Assembly (NCBI GenBank): GCA_030587365.1
Contig: JAUQZE010000009.1
Coordinates: 9,802 to 73,801, forward strand
Source: Candidatus Freyarchaeota archaeon
GTDB taxonomy: Archaea > Asgardarchaeota > Jordiarchaeia > Jordiarchaeales > Jordiarchaeaceae
Length of the DNA stretch: 64,000 nucleotides
Direction of reading: 5' to 3'
Shown: piece after piece, positions 17,030 to 26,224 of the stretch
How the letters are laid out: every line of letters begins with the position of its first letter
How positions within the stretch are numbered: position 1 is the stretch's first letter
Notes under the pieces: generated by a model
What the model saw: only the letters and a program-made list of their open reading frames with translations
Told to the model about the DNA's origin: nothing
The model's database searches: none
Program-made: the position numbers and the translations under genes

Positions 17030-20000
17030 TTAACTACCTCCTAGTATTGCTCTAATCTGAGCTAGAATTTGTTTATCGGTAAAGTGTTCTATAGTTATTG
17101 CTCCTGAGGGGCAGGCGGCACTGCATAGTCCGCACCCCTTACAAAGAGCTTCTATTACATTGGAAACCCGTTTCCCGTTCTTCTCTACGATTTGTGCAGC
17201 ACCGCTCTCGCAAATGGATACGCAGACTTTGCATGCAGCGCAGAGGTCCTCATCAACTTTAGCTATTGCTCCCTCAATTTCTAGTGCTCCTTTAGACAAA
17301 ATAGTAATTGCTCGTGCGGCGGCGCCACAAGCCTGAGAGATGCTCTCGTCTATGAATTTTGGTGACTGCGCAAGTCCGCACAGGAACACTCCGTCAGTAG
17401 CGAAATCAACTGGACGAAGCTTCATGTGTGCCTCCATGAAGAATCCCTCCTTACCAAGTGGAACCTTCAATATCTGTCCCAAATTTTTGTTATCTGGGTT
17501 TGGGCTGATTCCCGCGCTTAATACGAGAAGATCTGGTTCGATTAGGATTTTTTTCTTAAGTATAGGGTCTCTAACCAGTACCTTGAGGTTTTCATTCTTT
17601 GTGACCTCGGGTTTGTGCTCATTATCGTAGCGAATGAATACGACTCCCATTCTCATAGCTTCTTGATAGTATTTCTCTCTGAAACCATATGTTCTCATAT
17701 CTCTGTAAAGTATGTAAACTTCTGCTTTCGGATTTAGTTCCTTGATTTTTAACGCGTTCTTAACCGCGCTTGTGCAACAAACTCTTGAGCAACTCGGATG
17801 TTCATTGTTTCTCGAGCCAACACACTGTATCATAAGTATGGTGTTGGCGTTAAGTTCCCCATCCGCTAATTTTTCCTCCAGCTCTAACTGTGTTACTACC
17901 CTGTCATCTTCTCCATAGAGGTATTCCTTTGGTTTATACTCGGCGGCTCCTGTTGCAACGATTATTACGCCATTCTGGATTTCCTTCTTCTCTCCACCAA
18001 AGGATATTGTTGCTTTGAAGTTTCCAATATACCCCTCAACACTTGTTACCTCCGCACCCGTATAAACATGTATGTTTTTGTTTTCTTTCACCCTTTTTAT
18101 TAACGATTTGAGCTTTTTACTGGGTTCGTCGCCGTTAGGTAGGAAACGTATCCTGTGCAGATTTCCTCCGAGCTGCTTCTCTTTCTCTACCAAATGAACC
18201 TCAAATCCCTGACCTGCCAACTCTAAAGCAGCGGTCATCCCCGATAATCCTCCACCAATTACCAAACCGGAGGGGTGAATTGTAATCATTGGTTTTTGTA
18301 GAGGTCTCAAAAAGTTAGCTTTTGCCACAGCACTTCTCACAAGAGACATAGCCTTCTCTGTGGCTTTTTCTGGTTCATGCATATGAACCCACGAGCACTG
18401 GTCCCGGATGTTTGCCATCTCGAAGAGGTAGGGATTGAGACCTCCTTCTCGGGTTGTTTCCCTGAAGAGAGGTTCATGTGTTCTTGGAGTGCAGGAAGCA
18501 ACTACAACGCGGTTAAGATCATATTTTTTGATGTTTTCCACTATACGGGCTCCGGTATCCTGAGAACAAGTGTAAAGGTTATGTTCCGCGTAAACAACGT
18601 TTGGAAGTGTCTTAACATATTCCACAACTCTGGGCACATCGACTACTCCGCCAATGTTTATCCCACAGTGGCAAATGAAGACTCCAATTCGAGGCTCCTT
18701 CCCCTCAACATCTTTTTCCGGCGGGTATTCCTTCGAAACTATAAGCTTCCCCCTCTCCGAGGATATACTGCCTCCCGCCTTTGAGGCGGCGCCGCTTGCT
18801 TGAGCTACACTGTCCGGAATGTCCTTGGGAGAAGAGAAAGCACCGCAAACATAAATCCCGGGCACCGATGTTTCAAGAGGTGAAAATTCATTGGTGTCGC
18901 AAAAACCATGCTCGTTAAGATTTATACCGAGTTTTTCCGCCAAGTCCCTAGAACTCTTAGGAGGTTTCATGCCTACCGAGAGCACCACGAGGTCGAATTT
19001 TTCCTCTTTAGGCTCTCCGTCTTCAAGATACTTCACAAGAAGGTTTCTTGATCTGGGTATTTCCACGACACTTGGAACTCTGGATCTGATGAATCTAACC
19101 CCGTACTCCTTTTCAGCTCTTTCATAATATTTGTCGAACTCTTTCCCATATGAACGCATGTCTATGAAGAATATGGTACAATCAAGGGGTTTCTGGGTAT
19201 GCTCCTTAGCGATGACCGCTTCCTTGATTGAAAACATGCAACACGCGGCAGAACAATAATTGTTTCCCAACCGGGTGTCCCGGGAACCCACACACTGTAT
19301 GAAAGCGATGTTTCTAGGAATCTCTCCATCGTAAGGGCGGATGACCAACCCACCGTAAGGACCGGAAGCACTCAGGATGCGTTCAAATTCGATACTCGTC
19401 ACTACGTTAGGAAAACGTCCATAGCCGTACTCCTGAAGAGCCTCTGGTTCAAATTCGTCAAATCCTGACGATAGTATGATGGAACCCACATCTAAAGTTG
19501 AATCCTCTTCTCTCTGGTCATACTCAATCGCTTTCGCTCTGCACACCTCACTGCATATTCCGCATCCGATACACTTCTCTTTATCAATTAGGAAAACCAG
19601 GGGCACTGCCTGTGGATACTTGACGAAAATTCCTCCCCTATCACCCAAGCCCTCATTGAACTCGTCAATAGCTTCAACAGGGCACCGCTGAGCACAAACA
19701 CCACACCCCGTACACTTCTTCTCGTTAACCCGTCTAGGTTTCTTGGTTATGGTCACCTTAAAATGTCCAGCCTTACCGTCAACCCTTTTTATGGAAGCGT
19801 TTGTTAAAAGTTGAATGTTAGGGTGTCTGCCCGAACCAACCAGTTTTGGTGCCAGAATACACATAGCGCAATCGTTTGTCGGAAAGGTCTTGTCCAGTTG
19901 AGCCATCACTCCACCTATAGAGGGCGACTCATCCATCAAATAGACCTTAAAACCCGAGTCCGCTAGGTCAAGAGAGGCTTGAATTCCTGAGATTCCACCA

Positions 20001-20035
20001 CCAACAACGAGTACTGCTCCCACTTTATCCTCCAT
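17030..20035 (-). CDS. hdrA: Fused tandem HdrA (two flavoprotein halves in one chain)
   Basis: A 1001-residue protein made of two HdrA units. The first half (about 1-430) has a FAD site VVGGGISGIQAS, the FPTNDCAMCILAPK segment, two ferredoxin motifs (CTGCGVCAQRCP and CIGCGICSEVC) and CVGSRD...YCSAACC, but no N-terminal HdrA domain. The second half starts near residue 450 with GVFICHCGINIGGVVDV, then a second FAD site VIGGGLSGMTAA, CVGSRN...CSRVCC, and closing ferredoxin motifs CAACKVCVSIC and CKGCGLCSAACP. Most HdrA proteins are about 650 residues with one FAD. The fusion corresponds exactly in order to the split pairs at 22752-24059/20798-22750 and 26221-27567/24524-26224. Confidence 0.94.
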   Translation of the reverse strand: MEDKVGAVLVVGGGISGIQASLDLADSGFKVYLMDESPSIGGVMAQLDKTFPTNDCAMCILAPKLVGSGRHPNIQLLTNASIKRVDGKAGHFKVTITKKPRRVNEKKCTGCGVCAQRCPVEAIDEFNEGLGDRGGIFVKYPQAVPLVFLIDKEKCIGCGICSEVCRAKAIEYDQREEDSTLDVGSIILSSGFDEFEPEALQEYGYGRFPNVVTSIEFERILSASGPYGGLVIRPYDGEIPRNIAFIQCVGSRDTRLGNNYCSAACCMFSIKEAVIAKEHTQKPLDCTIFFIDMRSYGKEFDKYYERAEKEYGVRFIRSRVPSVVEIPRSRNLLVKYLEDGEPKEEKFDLVVLSVGMKPPKSSRDLAEKLGINLNEHGFCDTNEFSPLETSVPGIYVCGAFSSPKDIPDSVAQASGAASKAGGSISSERGKLIVSKEYPPEKDVEGKEPRIGVFICHCGINIGGVVDVPRVVEYVKTLPNVVYAEHNLYTCSQDTGARIVENIKKYDLNRVVVASCTPRTHEPLFRETTREGGLNPYLFEMANIRDQCSWVHMHEPEKATEKAMSLVRSAVAKANFLRPLQKPMITIHPSGLVIGGGLSGMTAALELAGQGFEVHLVEKEKQLGGNLHRIRFLPNGDEPSKKLKSLIKRVKENKNIHVYTGAEVTSVEGYIGNFKATISFGGEKKEIQNGVIIVATGAAEYKPKEYLYGEDDRVVTQLELEEKLADGELNANTILMIQCVGSRNNEHPSCSRVCCTSAVKNALKIKELNPKAEVYILYRDMRTYGFREKYYQEAMRMGVVFIRYDNEHKPEVTKNENLKVLVRDPILKKKILIEPDLLVLSAGISPNPDNKNLGQILKVPLGKEGFFMEAHMKLRPVDFATDGVFLCGLAQSPKFIDESISQACGAAARAITILSKGALEIEGAIAKVDEDLCAACKVCVSICESGAAQIVEKNGKRVSNVIEALCKGCGLCSAACPSGAITIEHFTDKQILAQIRAILGGS

Positions 20036-20808
20036 TATCCCACCTCCAAAGCCGTGTACAGAGGAGACCTTCCCTCGATGCTGTTAACTGCTACCAGATT
20101 TTTTCGTCGCATAACAGAAATATGGCGAAGCACTTTGTCTGGACTCAGTTTCAGTCTTTCAGATAGGTCTTTTATAGAAGAGGGCTGATCTTTTACTAAG
20201 CGCAGTATTATGTGGCGTTCGAACTCGTCATCGATGTAACCGTTCAACCTTCTCTCAAACTCTTCCGCGAGGATTCTTTCCCCGTACATGTTTTCCTTCT
20301 CAGTAACTTGTCTCTCCTTGCCCACCAACTCCCGCAAACGTACATCCGCCACAGTGTCCCTAACCGCCATCAAGCGTTCTAATATGCTCTGGTCTGGATT
20401 ATCTCCAGCCAAAGGTGATGGACCTAGGGAGCTTAATTGATTCGTAAAGTTTGTGACGACTTCAGCGAAAAGGTTTCCTCCTGAAGCGGGGATCCATTCG
20501 AGACGTAATCTATCTGGATTGAAACCCGTTTTAGCTATCAGTCTTTTCAACATTTTTATCTTAACTTCAGCGTTGAGATTACCCTCCAAATAGTGACAAT
20601 CGCCTGGACGACACCCAGCGATTAGCACACCATCAGCACCCTTAGCGAGTGTATCCACTACTATTACTGGATCCACTCTCCCACTACACATCAACCTCAC
20701 AATACGTATTGTCGAAGGGTAACTAATCCTGCTCATACCCGCCAGATCGGCGGCGGAGTAGGCACACCAGTTACAAAGAAACCCTACAATTCTCGGCTCA
20801 TAACTCAT
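20035..20808 (-). CDS. mvhD: MvhD fused to a winged-helix domain
   Basis: A 257-residue protein. Residues 1-135 are a complete MvhD: LCNWCAYSAADLAG, LMCSGRVDP and GCRPGDCHYLEGN. Residues about 145-257 hold a helical linker (VRLRELVGKERQ) and a winged helix (SSIKDLSERLKLSPDKVLRHISVMRRKNLV). The first Cys ligands are intact. The same helical-plus-winged-helix unit occurs alone at 14834-15199. It overlaps the HdrA gene upstream by 11 bases and the fused HdrA downstream by 1 base (TAATG). A redox-sensing DNA-binding role or a docking domain are both possible. Confidence 0.92.
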   Translation of the reverse strand: MSYEPRIVGFLCNWCAYSAADLAGMSRISYPSTIRIVRLMCSGRVDPVIVVDTLAKGADGVLIAGCRPGDCHYLEGNLNAEVKIKMLKRLIAKTGFNPDRLRLEWIPASGGNLFAEVVTNFTNQLSSLGPSPLAGDNPDQSILERLMAVRDTVADVRLRELVGKERQVTEKENMYGERILAEEFERRLNGYIDDEFERHIILRLVKDQPSSIKDLSERLKLSPDKVLRHISVMRRKNLVAVNSIEGRSPLYTALEVG

Positions 20809-22750
20809 CTCTTTCCCTCCCTATTGCCGCAAGTGATTGGGCAAGGATTTGATCGTCTGTGAAATGAAATACGGTAATAGCCCTTGCCGGACAGCTCGCC
20901 GCACAGGCGCCGCACCCCTTACAGAGAACCTCCGTAACCTCCGCTTTTCCCCCTTCACCCTTTTTTATTGCCCCGTAGGGGCATGTGTTCTCGCAGGTTC
21001 CGCACTCGATACACAAATCTTCATTAACTGAGGCTACTATTGGCTCCACCTCCACCCTACCCTTAGACATTGGAATAGCTGCTTTAGCTGCTGCTCCGCT
21101 AGCCTGAACCATACACTCGGTGATGTCCTTTGGGAACTGAGCGACGCCGGCGAGGTAGATTCCGTCAGAATTTGTGTCAAGGGGCTTGAGCTTCGGGTGT
21201 GCTTCACGGAAAAATCCGTCGGGGGTGCGTGTAACGCCCATTTTGGAACCTAATTCTGCAGCATCCTTTCGGGGGGTCATAGCCTCAACAAGAACCAGTA
21301 TGTCGGTGGGGATTTCAACAGTCATTCCTAGTGTTGGATCGGAGACCTGCACCTGAATCAAGTCTTCTGATCTGGAAATCTTTGGGGGGGCGTCAGTCAG
21401 GTATTTGAAGAAGTTTATACCTGCCATTCTGGCTTCTCCGTAAAGTTCTTCCTGGCCTTTGCTGAAGGTTCGGATGTCTCTGTAGAGTATGGAGACCTGA
21501 GTTTCCGGATACTCTTCTTTGATGAGCATTGCGTTTTTCAGGGCAACAGAGCAGCAAATCCTAGAACAGTACGGTCTATCCTGATTTCTGGAACCCACAC
21601 ACAGAATAAATGTCACGTTTTTGGGCACCTTTTCAGTGGACGGTTGAACCAATCGCCCACCGGTGGGGCCATTACTGCTAAGCATCCGTTCCAATTGGAA
21701 CTGAGTGATTACATCATCATACTCTCCAAAGCCGTATTCATTAACGGGTAAATACGGATCATAACCGGTGGCAATAATTATGGTTCCCACCGAAACCTCT
21801 TCCATTATGGGCTTGCTATCCAGAGAAATAGCCTTTTCCTTGCAGACTTGCACACATTTCCCGCAATGCGTGCAGTTAGCCTCGTCAATAGTAGGAATGC
21901 TGGGCACCGCGTTCTCGAAGGGGATGTAGATAGCCTTTCTATTGTTTAAGCCAAAGTTAAATTCATCTAACATTTCAACTGGACACGCATCAATACATTT
22001 CTTGCAGAGGTTGCAGTTCTCGGTAACGAATTTGGGTTTTCTCTTTAGTCTTATTTCGAAGTTACCGATGTAACCGCCGATTTTCTCGATTTCCGTGTTG
22101 GTGAAGACCTCTACGTTTGGGTTGCTGGTTAACGCCTTCAGCATCGGGTTTAAAATCTCTGAGGCCTTCTGATTTGTTAAAATCACCCTATTTAACTGGG
22201 TGACTCTTCCCCCAAGGTAGGGCGACTTCTCCACAAGGTAGGCTCCAAATCCTCTATTCGACAGTTCTAGAGCTGCCTGGATTCCGGTTATTCCTCCCCC
22301 CACCACAAGGGTCTTGGGTTTTACCTGAACCTCCCTTCTTTCTAGAGGTTGAAGTAAGCGAGCCTTAGCTACAGCCATCCTTAATAGATCCTTTGCCTTC
22401 TCGGTAGCCTTGCCGGGGTCTTTTGAGTGAGCCCATGCGCACTGTTCTCTGAGATTCGCCATCTCGAAGAGATACCTGTTTATACCTCCATTTTCCACAA
22501 CGGAACGGAAAGTGGGTTCGTGCATTTGGGGGGAACAGGAAGCCACAATAACTCGGTTCAAATTGTGCTCTTTGATGTCTCTTTTAATCATTTCTTGACC
22601 TGGCTCTGAACACATGTAAACATAGTGCCTTGAAATCACAACCCCCGGAAGTTTTCCTGTGGCTTCGGAAACCTTTTCTACATCGACGACTCCCGCTATG
22701 TTCAGTCCACAGTGACAGACGTAACATCCAATACGCGTTTCTTCTTCCAT
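20798..22750 (-). CDS. hdrA: HdrA, second half of a split tandem pair
   Basis: A 650-residue HdrA with the N-terminal domain (YVCHCGLNIAGVVDV, MCSEPGQ, ASCSPQMHE), FAD site VVGGGITGIQAA, internal ferredoxin motifs CNLCKKCIDACP and CTHCGKCVQVC, the inserted-cluster motif CVGSRN...YCSRICC, and C-terminal motifs CIECGTCENTCP and CKGCGACAASCP. It equals the second half of the 1001-residue fusion and starts 1 base after the stop of its partner (22752-24059). Its ATG lies next to that stop, so the pair is coupled. Confidence 0.94.
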   Translation of the reverse strand: MEEETRIGCYVCHCGLNIAGVVDVEKVSEATGKLPGVVISRHYVYMCSEPGQEMIKRDIKEHNLNRVIVASCSPQMHEPTFRSVVENGGINRYLFEMANLREQCAWAHSKDPGKATEKAKDLLRMAVAKARLLQPLERREVQVKPKTLVVGGGITGIQAALELSNRGFGAYLVEKSPYLGGRVTQLNRVILTNQKASEILNPMLKALTSNPNVEVFTNTEIEKIGGYIGNFEIRLKRKPKFVTENCNLCKKCIDACPVEMLDEFNFGLNNRKAIYIPFENAVPSIPTIDEANCTHCGKCVQVCKEKAISLDSKPIMEEVSVGTIIIATGYDPYLPVNEYGFGEYDDVITQFQLERMLSSNGPTGGRLVQPSTEKVPKNVTFILCVGSRNQDRPYCSRICCSVALKNAMLIKEEYPETQVSILYRDIRTFSKGQEELYGEARMAGINFFKYLTDAPPKISRSEDLIQVQVSDPTLGMTVEIPTDILVLVEAMTPRKDAAELGSKMGVTRTPDGFFREAHPKLKPLDTNSDGIYLAGVAQFPKDITECMVQASGAAAKAAIPMSKGRVEVEPIVASVNEDLCIECGTCENTCPYGAIKKGEGGKAEVTEVLCKGCGACAASCPARAITVFHFTDDQILAQSLAAIGRERDEL

Positions 22751-22751
22751 C

Positions 22752-24059
22752 TCACTTACTCCCTCTCAAAAATGTTACCGCCTTCATAGCCGCCGCGCTG
22801 GCTTCAGACACGCTGTCCGGCACATCTTTCGGGCTTAGCGCGGTTCCCGCTACGAATACGCCCTGTACTGGGGTTGAAATAGTATCGATCTTGCGGTCCG
22901 CTTCCTTTATGAAACCGTATTCGTCTAAAGGCACTCCTAGAATTTTGCTCAATTCTGTTATCCCATCTGGCGGCGCTAGGCCCGCAGAGAGAACCACCGC
23001 GTCGAACTCTTCCTCGACAAGTTTCCCGGTTTCGGTGTCTTCGGCGCGCACTATCAGATTGTGTGTTTCTGGGATTTCGTAAATCCTCGCCACTCTACCC
23101 CGTTTGAACTGTATTCCGAATTCCTCCTTTGCCCTTTGATAAAGTTCTTCAAAGCCTTTCCCGTAGGTTCTAATGTCCATGTAAAAAATGGTGACATCCA
23201 CGTCGTGCAAGTGTTCCTTCAAAAGTATGCCATCCTTAATGGCGTACATGCAGCAAACTCTGGAGCAGTATGAATAACCATGATGCAAGTCCCTTGAGCC
23301 CACACACTGAACGAAAGCTACCCTCTTGGGTATGGAGCCGTCTGAGAGCCGCAAAATGTGACCCGCGGTTGGGCCGGCGGCAGAGAGCAGTCTCTCCAGC
23401 TCCAAGGCTGTTAAAACGTTCGAATATTTACCGTATCCATAAGCCTTCTCTTGTTGAACATTAAATGGCTTGTAGCCGGTCGCAATAATAATTGCCCCCA
23501 CATTGAGGCTGACATATTCGGGTGTCTGATTCAGGTTAACGGCTTGAGCTCCTATGGATTCGCACACCCTTTTGCAAAGCTCACATTTGATGCAGTGTTC
23601 CTCATCAATCGTGTATTTTAGTGGCACCGCTTGAGGAAAGGGAACATAAATCGCCTTCCGAAAACCGATACCGGCATTAAAATCGTCGGGGACTTCGATG
23701 GGGCAGTATCTAGCGCAGACTCCGCAACCCGTACATTTGGACATATCAATATTCCTCGGCTTCTTCAGAATCTTAACCTCAAAACCATCCCCTTCCCTTT
23801 TGACCTCTCTCACCTCAGAGTAAGTTAGAATCTTAACATTGGGATGCCGACCCACATCCACCATTTTTGGAGTGAGAATACAAGCCGCGCAGTCCAGCGT
23901 GGGGAAGGTCTTGTCCAACATAGCCATGTGGCCACCCACACTGGGAGTTCTTTCAACAAGATAAGCCTTCACTCCCTGGTCAGCCACATCAAGCGCAGCC
24001 TGAATTCCGGCTATTCCTCCACCGATTATAAGAACACCCAAACCTGAATCTTCACTCAC
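22752..24059 (-). CDS. hdrA: HdrA, first half of a split tandem pair (short form)
   Basis: A 435-residue HdrA lacking both the N-terminal domain and the C-terminal ferredoxin pair. It has the FAD site IIGGGIAGIQAA, FPTLDCAACILTPK, ferredoxin motifs CTGCGVCARYCP and CIKCELCKRVC, and CVGSRD...YCSRVCC. It is collinear with residues 1-430 of the fused HdrA. It probably sits next to the 650-residue HdrA in one complex, giving two FADs. The start overlaps the upstream mvhD stop by 4 bases. Confidence 0.93.
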   Translation of the reverse strand: MSEDSGLGVLIIGGGIAGIQAALDVADQGVKAYLVERTPSVGGHMAMLDKTFPTLDCAACILTPKMVDVGRHPNVKILTYSEVREVKREGDGFEVKILKKPRNIDMSKCTGCGVCARYCPIEVPDDFNAGIGFRKAIYVPFPQAVPLKYTIDEEHCIKCELCKRVCESIGAQAVNLNQTPEYVSLNVGAIIIATGYKPFNVQQEKAYGYGKYSNVLTALELERLLSAAGPTAGHILRLSDGSIPKRVAFVQCVGSRDLHHGYSYCSRVCCMYAIKDGILLKEHLHDVDVTIFYMDIRTYGKGFEELYQRAKEEFGIQFKRGRVARIYEIPETHNLIVRAEDTETGKLVEEEFDAVVLSAGLAPPDGITELSKILGVPLDEYGFIKEADRKIDTISTPVQGVFVAGTALSPKDVPDSVSEASAAAMKAVTFLRGSK

Positions 24060-24502
24060 ACGGACTTCCTCCCATCATTCTCTGCGAGTAGCGGCCCCAA
24101 TTCCTTAAGCTCCTTTACCATTTCTTGGATTACTTCTACGAATTTTCTGCCTTCCAGCGCCGAGATCCACTCTATTCGCAGCCGGGCGGGTTCAATACCA
24201 ACCTCCTCCATGAGCATTTTTAGAAACTTGGTTCTAGTTTTTGCGTATCTGTTTCCGCTGTCGTAGCGACAGTAGTTAGGGTGACACGCTGCGATGAGCA
24301 CCCCATCCGCCCCGTTTAGGAAAGCATCCACAACGAAAAGAGGATCCACTCGACCACTACACATAACCCTAATTATTTGAACGTTAGGCGGATAACCTAT
24401 CCTGCTTACCCCCGCCTGGTCTGCACTGGAATAACTGCTCCAGTTGCAGGTGAAGGCTAATATCTTGGGTTCAAACTCCTTGTCTCCCTCACTTTCATTC
24501 AT
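24056..24502 (-). CDS. mvhD: MvhD-type subunit with one ligand-region Cys replaced
   Basis: A 148-residue MvhD. The usual CNWCSY motif reads CNWSSYSSADQAG, so the second Cys is Ser. VMCSGRVDP and ACHPNYCRYDSGN retain their cysteines. The rest of the sequence (GVSRIGYPPNVQIIRV) is typical, so a [2Fe-2S] cluster may still form with fewer or different ligands. It lies between the two split HdrA pairs, 21 bases after the first and overlapping the second. Confidence 0.92.
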   Translation of the reverse strand: MNESEGDKEFEPKILAFTCNWSSYSSADQAGVSRIGYPPNVQIIRVMCSGRVDPLFVVDAFLNGADGVLIAACHPNYCRYDSGNRYAKTRTKFLKMLMEEVGIEPARLRIEWISALEGRKFVEVIQEMVKELKELGPLLAENDGRKSV

Positions 24503-24523
24503 GTAGTATCACCCTCTCTTTTT

Positions 24524-26224
24524 CTATTCTCCCTTGAAAGCTGCTTGCACCTCCGCGAGTATCTGTTCGTCCTTAAACCCCTTCATGGATATGGCTCTAG
24601 AAGGGCAGCCTGCGGCGCAATTTCCACAACCCCGGCATACGGCTTCAATTATCATGGATTTTCCCTCCTCAAAGATGACTGCGTGGAATGGGCAGACATC
24701 CATGCAGAGCTGGCATCCAATGCACCGCTCCTCATCCACTTCCGCGGTTATGGCTGGAATTTTCACCCTCTTAAGCAACATTGGAGAGGCGGCCTGCGCT
24801 GCGGCGGCGTACGCTTGGGTTATGCTCTCATCAATACTCTTCGGTCCCTGAGCCGCTCCACAAACGTAGATGCCGTTAACTCCCAAGGCTACTGACTGCA
24901 TTTCCATGTATGCTTCTCGGAAGAAGCCGTCGGAGCCTAGTGGAACCTTAAGCATTTTCGAAATTTCTTCTCCGCCCTTGTGTTGAATCAAGGGTGTGGA
25001 AAGAACCACCAAATCACTGTCAACGTTCAGGGTTTCTCCCAACAGAGCATGATAAACCCTCACTCTAAGCTTGCCGTTTCCGTTGGGAATTATTTCAGGG
25101 CGATTTTCTGGAGTGTACTCTATGAATCGTATTCCCAACTCTCTCGCCTTTGCATGGTACTCCTCATTCTCTTTACCATAGGTCTGTAAGTCACGGTAAA
25201 TAATGTAAACCTCACAATCTGGATATAAACGCTTTATCAGGGTAGCGTTCTTAACGGCAACCATACAACATATCCTGGAACAGTATGGCACCCCCTCTTC
25301 TCCCCGGGCTCCGACACACTGAATCATAGCCACCTTCCCGGGTCGCTTCAACTTCTCTTGTTTGAGAATCTGCTCCAACTCAAGCTGAGTAACTATTCCC
25401 TCCTTGTCCCCGTAACCATACATTCCAGAAGGTTCAAACACCTTCGCTCCAGTAGCCAGAATTATTGTACCCACCCTGAATTTTTCAATCCCCCCGTTAG
25501 CAGAAACGGTGATTTCAAAGTCACCGAAGTGTCCTTCCACCTCCTTGAGGGAAGCGGACGTGAAAAGTTTAATATTTCTGTGGCTCGTCACCCCCTCAAT
25601 GATTGGGCTTAGAACTTCTGAAACACTTTGATTCGTAAGATATAGTTTGTAAAGCTTGTTTAGCATCCCCCCAAGTTCGGGCTCTTTTTCAACCAGAAAA
25701 ACCCTGAAACCTTGATTAGCTAGGCAAAGGGCGGCGGTCATCCCCGATATACCCCCACCAATAATTAGTGTGGAGGGCTCCACCTCTAGCTCTAAATCTT
25801 TCAAAGGTTCTGATTTTTGAACCCTCGCCACAGCCATACCCACCAAGTTAATAGCCTTCCTTGTGGCCCCCTTTGGGCTGCCATAGTGTGCCCATGCGCA
25901 CTGTTCCCTAATGTTTGCAAAACTAATGAGATATTTGTTAACTCCTGCCGCCTCACAAGCCGCCTCTAAAAGTGAGCCGTAGTTTTTGATAGAACAAGCC
26001 GCAAAAACAACTCTGTCCACACCGTTTTTACTTATAGCATCTTTTACGTGTTTTACTCCCGCTGAAGAGCAAAGGGAAACATCACGCTCTACAAAGGAAA
26101 CACCAGGAAGTTTTTTAGCATTTTCAACGACTTCGGGAATGTTAACCACATTACCGATATTGGCTCCGCACTCACACACAAATACCCCTATTCTCGGAAC
26201 TTGATTTGGATTATCTTCCCTCAT
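24524..26224 (-). CDS. hdrA: HdrA, second half of another split pair
   Basis: A 566-residue HdrA with N-terminal domain (FVCECGANIGNVVNI, LCSSAGV, AACSIKNYG, where the usual SPxxHE is lost), FAD site IIGGGISGMTAA, CVGARG...YCSRICC and C-terminal ferredoxin motifs CIGCQLCMDVCP and CRGCGNCAAGCP. The internal ferredoxin pair present in the 650-residue copy is missing, as in the second half of the fused HdrA. It overlaps its partner (26221-27567) by 4 bases. Confidence 0.93.
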   Translation of the reverse strand: MREDNPNQVPRIGVFVCECGANIGNVVNIPEVVENAKKLPGVSFVERDVSLCSSAGVKHVKDAISKNGVDRVVFAACSIKNYGSLLEAACEAAGVNKYLISFANIREQCAWAHYGSPKGATRKAINLVGMAVARVQKSEPLKDLELEVEPSTLIIGGGISGMTAALCLANQGFRVFLVEKEPELGGMLNKLYKLYLTNQSVSEVLSPIIEGVTSHRNIKLFTSASLKEVEGHFGDFEITVSANGGIEKFRVGTIILATGAKVFEPSGMYGYGDKEGIVTQLELEQILKQEKLKRPGKVAMIQCVGARGEEGVPYCSRICCMVAVKNATLIKRLYPDCEVYIIYRDLQTYGKENEEYHAKARELGIRFIEYTPENRPEIIPNGNGKLRVRVYHALLGETLNVDSDLVVLSTPLIQHKGGEEISKMLKVPLGSDGFFREAYMEMQSVALGVNGIYVCGAAQGPKSIDESITQAYAAAAQAASPMLLKRVKIPAITAEVDEERCIGCQLCMDVCPFHAVIFEEGKSMIIEAVCRGCGNCAAGCPSRAISMKGFKDEQILAEVQAAFKGE

